Source of the DNA: a virus
Length of the DNA stretch: 22,523 bases
Direction: 5' to 3' (one strand)
IMG/VR virus record: IMGVR_UViG_3300037558_001777
Location: 1 to 22,523 of that record
Within the stretch, counting starts at the first letter, position 1. Every line of letters starts with the position of its first letter. A program made the translations under genes and the position numbers. This document shows, piece by piece, positions 18,853-22,523 of this stretch. The notes beneath the pieces are model-generated. The model searched no databases and was not told the origin of the DNA. It saw nothing but the letters and a program-made list of their open reading frames with translations.

Positions 18853-20289
18853 GTGTATTCAGGCTTTTCTGGTGGTCGCCAACGTGTTGGCAACGTCACT
18901 CAGGTGAACGACCCCAGCACGGCTTGGGTTAATCAAGAACCGCATTGGGGATTAATTGAACATTTGCTTGGTGGCACATACAAAATCAGAAAAGGCCACC
19001 GCAAGTTTTTACCGCAAGAACCAAGAGAATTAGACGAGTCTTATGACAACAGGTTGCAACGGTCTGTTCTTGCGCCTTATTACGTCAGGCTAGAACGCAT
19101 GTTGGCAGGCATGTTGACGCGTAAACCAGTCAGGCTTGACGATGTATCCGATCAGATCCGCGAACAATTATTTGACGTTGACCTGCAATCAAATGATCTG
19201 CAGACATGGCTTTACAACACGTCGCGCATTTGCATTCGCTACGGGCACGTTGGTGTATTGGTTGATGCGCCAAAATCTGGTGACAATGGCCGTCCATACT
19301 GGGCAACTTATGACCCAAGAAGCATATTGGGATGGCGTACTGAAATGGCCGATGGGCAACAGAAGCTGACGCAACTTCGTCTTTCTGAAAAGATTGTCGT
19401 GCCTGATGGCTTGTACGGAGAAAAGCAAGTCGAGCAAGTACGTGTCTTGACTCCTGGCGCGTTTGAAATTTTCCAAAAAGATCAAAAAGGCGACTTTCGT
19501 GTAATTGACGAAGGCACGACAAGCTTGAGCGAGATTCCTTTTAGCGTTGCTTATTCCAACAGGATTGGCGTTTTGGAGTCATTCCCACCGCTGGCCGATA
19601 TTGCCGAGTTAAACCTGCAGCACTATCAAGTCCAATCAGATCTTGGAAATCAACTGCACATCAGTGCAGTACCGATGCTGGCATTATTTGGCTTCCCTGC
19701 ATCAGCAGAAGAAGTCAGCGCAGGGCCAGGCGAAGCACTAAGCCTTCCCGAGGGAGCCGCTGCGAGCTATATAGAACCGGCTGGCAACAGCTACGACGCG
19801 CAGTTCCGCAGGCTTGATCAGATCGTTTCGCAGATTAATGATCTTGGCTTGGCCGCTGTGATGGGTGCAAAGCTCAGCGCAGAAACTGCCGAGTCAAAAC
19901 GAATCGACCGCAGCCAAGGCGACAGCACGATGATGGTACTGGCACAGCAAATGCAAGACATGATCGACAACTGCTTGCGGTTCCACGCTAATTACCTGCA
20001 AGAGTCACAAGCTGGCAGCAGCCTTGTCAATCGTGACTTTATGGGCGCAAGACTTGAGCCGCAAGAGATTCAAGCGTTGTTGCAGCTTTACACCGCTGGC
20101 ACGGTGACACAGGAAACGTTGTTGCTACAGCTTGAAGCAGGGGAAGTTTTAGGAGACGACTTCGATGTAGAAGCAGAACTAGAAGCGACACAGGCTGGCG
20201 GATTAATGGAAACACCGCAGCCAGTCCCAAAGCAAGAAGTCACAATGCCTGAAGGAGAACCGGAGGTAACCGATGAGCTGGTTGGATGA
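18853..20289 (+). CDS. Portal protein (DUF4055-like)
   Basis: The 478-residue protein starts at GTG 18853. Features of phage portals are visible: an early KIRKGHRKFLPQEPRELDESYDNRLQRSVLAPYYVRLERMLAGMLTRKPV region, a beta-rich middle with VGVLVDAP and YWATYDPRSILGWR, a long helical stem region (about 260-290, ADIAELNLQHYQVQSDLGNQLHISAVPML), and a helical crown part ending in an acidic Glu/Gln-rich tail. The YLP..E..dYDxRLxxxxxxPxYxRxxxxxxGxxxRKP pattern fits the DUF4055 group of portal proteins, recalled without a search. It forms the ring at the head vertex through which TerL pumps DNA. terL lies just upstream and the MuF-like gene just downstream. Confidence 0.85.
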   Translation: MYSGFSGGRQRVGNVTQVNDPSTAWVNQEPHWGLIEHLLGGTYKIRKGHRKFLPQEPRELDESYDNRLQRSVLAPYYVRLERMLAGMLTRKPVRLDDVSDQIREQLFDVDLQSNDLQTWLYNTSRICIRYGHVGVLVDAPKSGDNGRPYWATYDPRSILGWRTEMADGQQKLTQLRLSEKIVVPDGLYGEKQVEQVRVLTPGAFEIFQKDQKGDFRVIDEGTTSLSEIPFSVAYSNRIGVLESFPPLADIAELNLQHYQVQSDLGNQLHISAVPMLALFGFPASAEEVSAGPGEALSLPEGAAASYIEPAGNSYDAQFRRLDQIVSQINDLGLAAVMGAKLSAETAESKRIDRSQGDSTMMVLAQQMQDMIDNCLRFHANYLQESQAGSSLVNRDFMGARLEPQEIQALLQLYTAGTVTQETLLLQLEAGEVLGDDFDVEAELEATQAGGLMETPQPVPKQEVTMPEGEPEVTDELVG

Positions 20290-20557
20290 TTTACGCAAGC
20301 CAAAAGCCGAACAACCATCAAGTCGAGAATTCTTTTATTCGCATGACAGGCTTGCTAATCAGTATTTTGCCGTCATCAGACTGACTTGGTATCAAGACGG
20401 CAAGGTTTGCGCCGTTACCGAAAGCAGTATTGCTATTTATGACAAAGATGTCGTGGCGGAATTTACGTCAATTTTGGATAACGCTTTGAAGCTTGGCGCT
20501 GATGCGTCTGTTGTTTGCATTGAAGAAGCGCAAGCCCTTGGCATCTATGAAAAATGA
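20273..20557 (+). CDS. Hypothetical protein, 94 aa, between portal and head morphogenesis genes
   Basis: The ATG lies in the last codons of the portal gene (17-base overlap) and the stop overlaps the MuF-like gene's ATG, so it is coupled on both sides. The 94-residue protein looks like a small alpha/beta fold (YFAVIRLTWYQDGKVCAVTESSIAIYD, then helix VVAEFTSILDNALKLG and strand ASVVCIEEA). I do not recognise it; its position suggests a head-assembly accessory protein. Confidence 0.65.
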   Translation: MSWLDDLRKPKAEQPSSREFFYSHDRLANQYFAVIRLTWYQDGKVCAVTESSIAIYDKDVVAEFTSILDNALKLGADASVVCIEEAQALGIYEK

Positions 20558-21789
20558 GCACACCTGCCGAGCTTTACCGCAATGCAATCGACCTCAACCG
20601 ATTTAGCAACAGCGTTGCCAAACGAATTGTCATTACATACAACGATCTTATTTTGGATGCTGTTGATCAGTTGCGTCGGCTTGATGAGCTTGACGTTTCT
20701 GCTAAAGCTGTACGGCTGCAAGCCATTCTTGCGCAACTAAAACAATCTCTTGATGGTTGGGCCGGCACCAGCACTCTTGCAGCAGTTCAAGATTTGCAAG
20801 GCGTAGCGGAACTCCAAGGTGAATTTGTGGCAAATGAATTGCGAAGGGCTTTGCCAATTGATTTAAGAGAACAAGTAAAAAGCATTCAAATCAGCTCACA
20901 GTTTGCGCAAGCCGTAGCGGTGACAGACCCAACGGCCTTGAGTGTTGTTGCATTAAGCGATGATTTACAGGCTGCAGTGGCTGGAGCACGGCAGACCTTT
21001 CAATTAACAGCTACTCAGGGAACAATGATTACGTTGCCAAACGGCAAGGTGCTTGCAAAATCGTTTCGTGGCTTGGCCGAATCACAGGCTGATCTTTTTG
21101 CAAAGACTGTTAGGAATGGATTGTTGACGGGTGAGTCAACTGACAAGTTGGCGCGGCGTTTGAAAGGTCGTTTGAAGTTTGGAGATCTTGGCCCGTTATC
21201 AGTCAGGCAATTGGCGCAGGCTGGTGGAGAACTAACAACTGTTGCCAATCGTCAGGTGATGGCACTGGTGCGCACCAGCATCAACCAAGTAGCAAACGCA
21301 TCAAGCCAACAAGTGTATGAAGCCAATCAAGATGTGACCAAGCGTTATCGATACGTCGCAACACTAGACAGCAGGACATCTCCAATCTGTCGTGCATTGG
21401 ATGGCAAAGAATTTGATTACGGCAAAGGCCCAACACCACCGCAGCATTTCAACTGCAGATCAACGACTGTTCCGGTCATTGATTACAAGGGGCTAGGCAT
21501 TGAACCACCACCGCCAAGTGATTTGAAACGGCCTAACACTGCGTTTGGTCCATCACGCAGTACAAGAGGCGACACGGTGCCAAGCAATCAAACGTATGGC
21601 GAATGGCTTGAGAAGCAGCCAAAGGCCGTAAAGGTTGACGTTCTTGGCGCTTCCAAGGTTTTGTTTTTTGAAAGCCGCGTCAAAAAAGTAGGGCCTACGC
21701 AAGCGATACGGGATTTTGTCAGTCAGGACGGTTCAGAGTTAACCTTGGATCAGCTCAAGCTCCGGTACCCTGATGGGAAAGCTTCATAG
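20554..21789 (+). CDS. MuF-like (SPP1 gp7 type) head morphogenesis protein
   Basis: The 411-residue protein is mostly helical for 230 residues and then has the MuF signature: VRTSINQVANASSQQVYEAN, then YRYVATLDSRTSPICRALDGKEF, then PPQHFNCRSTTVPV at about residues 240-310, with two conserved Cys as in minor capsid proteins of SPP1 and Mu type. The C-terminal 90 residues hold a further region (TYGEWLEKQPKAVKVDVLG, LTLDQLKLRYPDG). These proteins enter the prohead with the portal and are ejected or act in DNA delivery. The start overlaps the previous gene as ATGA; its stop lies within the next gene. Confidence 0.88.
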   Translation: MSTPAELYRNAIDLNRFSNSVAKRIVITYNDLILDAVDQLRRLDELDVSAKAVRLQAILAQLKQSLDGWAGTSTLAAVQDLQGVAELQGEFVANELRRALPIDLREQVKSIQISSQFAQAVAVTDPTALSVVALSDDLQAAVAGARQTFQLTATQGTMITLPNGKVLAKSFRGLAESQADLFAKTVRNGLLTGESTDKLARRLKGRLKFGDLGPLSVRQLAQAGGELTTVANRQVMALVRTSINQVANASSQQVYEANQDVTKRYRYVATLDSRTSPICRALDGKEFDYGKGPTPPQHFNCRSTTVPVIDYKGLGIEPPPPSDLKRPNTAFGPSRSTRGDTVPSNQTYGEWLEKQPKAVKVDVLGASKVLFFESRVKKVGPTQAIRDFVSQDGSELTLDQLKLRYPDGKAS

Positions 21790-21886
21790 CAGATTTCAAC
21801 TCACGCTTTCGGGCGAAGAGAAGAAAGCCAAGCCTGCAGCCAAAAAAGCTGAGGCCAAAAAAGCAACAGCCAAGGAGGAAGTCTGA
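21773..21886 (+). CDS. Lys/Ala-rich miniprotein, 37 aa
   Basis: A 37-codon frame starts inside the end of the MuF-like gene (17-base overlap) and ends overlapping the next ATG (TGATG). The start MGKLHSRFQLTLSGEE is followed by a tail of repeated AKK/AEAKK units. I recall similar short Lys/Ala-rich proteins in cyanophage head operons; their function is unknown. Its place in a chain of overlapping starts and stops supports it. Confidence 0.55.
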   Translation: MGKLHSRFQLTLSGEEKKAKPAAKKAEAKKATAKEEV

Positions 21887-21960
21887 TGCCTAGTTACTCC
21901 GGGCCAAAGAAGCCACAAAAGCCTGCGCCTAAAAAGAAAAAAGGGGGCAAGAAAAAGTGA
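21886..21960 (+). CDS. Very small basic protein, 24 aa
   Basis: The frame encodes MPSYSGPKKPQKPAPKKKKG plus four more residues, nearly half of them Lys. Start and stop overlap those of the neighbours (TGATG and GTGA). Such a short, basic product could bind packaged DNA or the scaffold, or the frame may serve only to couple translation of its neighbours. It is too short for certainty. Confidence 0.4.
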   Translation: MPSYSGPKKPQKPAPKKKKGGKKK

Positions 21961-22181
21961 AAAAAGGTTCTCGCGTTAGCTGGGTTTACCAGGGCAAGCG
22001 GACTTTTGGCGTTGTCACCGGCAGCGGTGGTAAGCGTGCATCAGTCAAAGGGCCAAGTGGCGGCACGATCACTCGCGTTGGCACTGATGCTGATCCTGTT
22101 GTGCGGATCAAATCAGAAAGCACGGGCAACCCTGTTTTGAAACGTCGTTCTCAACTGAAGGCGGCACCAAAAGGAAAGTGA
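21957..22181 (+). CDS. TUDOR-like small basic protein (DUF2945-like)
   Basis: It starts at GTG 21957, overlapping the previous stop (GTGA). The 74-residue product has KKGSRVSWVYQGKRTFGVVTG, then TITRVGTDADPVVRIKSES and PVLKRRSQLKA. The pattern KGxxVSWxY...GxV...VTRxGxxxxPxxxIxxxxxxxVLKxxSxL fits the DUF2945 (TUDOR-like beta-barrel) group, a small fold that may bind nucleic acid or basic peptides. The next gene starts in its last codons. Confidence 0.65.
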   Translation: MKKGSRVSWVYQGKRTFGVVTGSGGKRASVKGPSGGTITRVGTDADPVVRIKSESTGNPVLKRRSQLKAAPKGK

Positions 22182-22456
22182 GAATCAAGTATCAAGGTGA
22201 AGAGTTCAGCGGCTACAACAAGCCCAAACGGACGCCCAATCACCCAAAAAAGAGTCATGTTGTTTTAGCTAAAGAAGGCGACAAGATCAAAATGATTCGT
22301 TTTGGGATGCAGGGTGCAAAAACAAAGCCCCCGCGCAAAGGCGAATCAACGGTTGATAAGACAAAGCGTTCTTCTTTTAAGAAGCGTCATGCAAAAAACA
22401 TTGCGAGAGGGAAAATGTTTCCAGCATGGTGGGCTAACGAAACCAAATGGAGCTGA
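22178..22456 (+). CDS. Small basic phage protein with a RHAKNIARGKM-type motif
   Basis: It starts at GTG 22178, overlapping the previous stop (GTGA). The 92-residue protein is very basic, with KMIRFGMQGAKTKPPRKGES and then RSSFKKRHAKNIARGKMFPAW, ending in WANETKW. The RFG...KxSFKxRHxxNxxxxKxxxxxWW pattern is one I recall from phage head-operon proteins without known function (similar to families of small zinc-binding proteins, though no Cys is present here). Its position before the probable scaffold gene fits a virion or DNA-binding role. Confidence 0.6.
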   Translation: MRIKYQGEEFSGYNKPKRTPNHPKKSHVVLAKEGDKIKMIRFGMQGAKTKPPRKGESTVDKTKRSSFKKRHAKNIARGKMFPAWWANETKWS

Positions 22457-22458
22457 TA

Positions 22459-22488
22459 GCCTTTAAAGGCAATTTAGCCTGTGGCTAA
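22459..22488. other. Two adjacent hairpins before the next head gene
   Basis: GCCTTTAAAGGC (22459-22470) is a perfect 12-base palindrome, and TTAGCC/GGCTAA (22474-22479 and 22483-22488) forms a 6-bp stem with a 3-base loop. They fill the 35-base gap before ATG 22492. No T-run follows, so they are more likely RNA stability, processing or translation-control elements than a terminator. Confidence 0.5.
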
Positions 22489-22491
22489 TTC

Positions 22492-22523
22492 ATGTCCGAA
22501 GAACAAACTGCTCCTGTGGAGCA
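22492..22523 (+). CDS. Start of the next head gene (3' truncated), possibly scaffold
   Basis: The frame from ATG 22492 to the window edge encodes MSEEQTAPVE and part of a further codon, with no stop. The acidic start and its position after portal and MuF-like genes would fit a scaffolding protein, which is usually encoded just before the major capsid protein. Only ten residues are visible. Confidence 0.4.
   Translation, partial: MSEEQTAPVE

Noticed and set aside
1-22523. CRISPR array, insertion sequence or integrase gene
   Set aside because: No regularly spaced repeats, no transposase or tyrosine/serine recombinase motif was seen on either strand.

Overview
The window looks like part of the genome of a tailed double-stranded DNA phage (Caudoviricetes), or a prophage of one, that infects a picocyanobacterium such as Synechococcus, Cyanobium or Prochlorococcus. 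Evidence for a phage: both terminase subunits, a portal protein, a MuF-like head morphogenesis protein, RusA, an ERF annealing protein and a RepA-like helicase, in dense overlapping operons. The cyanobacterial link rests on protein types I recognise from cyanophages: a tail-type C-terminus with an IGFFGAT motif, signal-peptide proteins such as the one maturing at VQA-NTT, and Lys/Ala-rich miniproteins in the head operon. No host gene, tRNA or integrase is visible, so lytic versus integrated cannot be decided.

Layout. 1-5.34 kb is the end of the late region: the C-terminus of a tail or fibre-type protein, an exported beta-barrel-like protein with a strong terminator, two small membrane or proline-rich proteins, an inverted four-gene cassette of exported or membrane proteins (1965-3832, minus), and a plus-strand run of small membrane proteins leading to a membrane-anchored C39-like cysteine peptidase (likely lysis area). 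5.4-9.03 kb (minus) is a recombination operon: PD-(D/E)XK nuclease, zinc-ribbon protein, winged-helix protein, AT-hook protein, RusA, ERF protein, RHH regulator and a candidate ssDNA-binding protein. 9.03-11.13 kb (plus) carries an RHH protein, an unknown protein and a RepA-like helicase whose linker holds iteron-like repeats. 11.2-12.2 kb holds four tiny coupled genes. 12.2-13.6 kb has an HNH-like protein, a possible structured RNA and three unknown genes. 13.5-17.0 kb is the most unusual part: a ParB-methyltransferase fusion, a GNAT-like/2-oxoglutarate dioxygenase fusion and a PLP fold-type-II-like enzyme in overlapping order, directly before the terminase genes. 17.0-22.5 kb is packaging and head assembly: TerS, TerL, portal, MuF-like protein, four small basic proteins and the first codons of the next gene.

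Base composition splits the window. In 60-base lines counted by hand, the recombination, replication and modification block is about 58-62% G+C, while the late/lysis region and the head genes are about 40-48%. The changes fall in the convergent gap near 5.4 kb and inside the 3' half of terL, which suggests a mosaic genome.

How the parts may work together (inference): the nuclease, annealing protein, ssDNA-binding candidate and resolvase would form a phage recombination system; the helicase with its internal repeats would start replication; the methyltransferase/dioxygenase/PLP trio would chemically modify phage DNA before the adjacent terminase packages it; the C39-like peptidase and small membrane proteins would release virions. 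A palindromic GGCGCGCC element occurs at three places in the 6.8-11.2 kb early region and may be a shared regulatory site.
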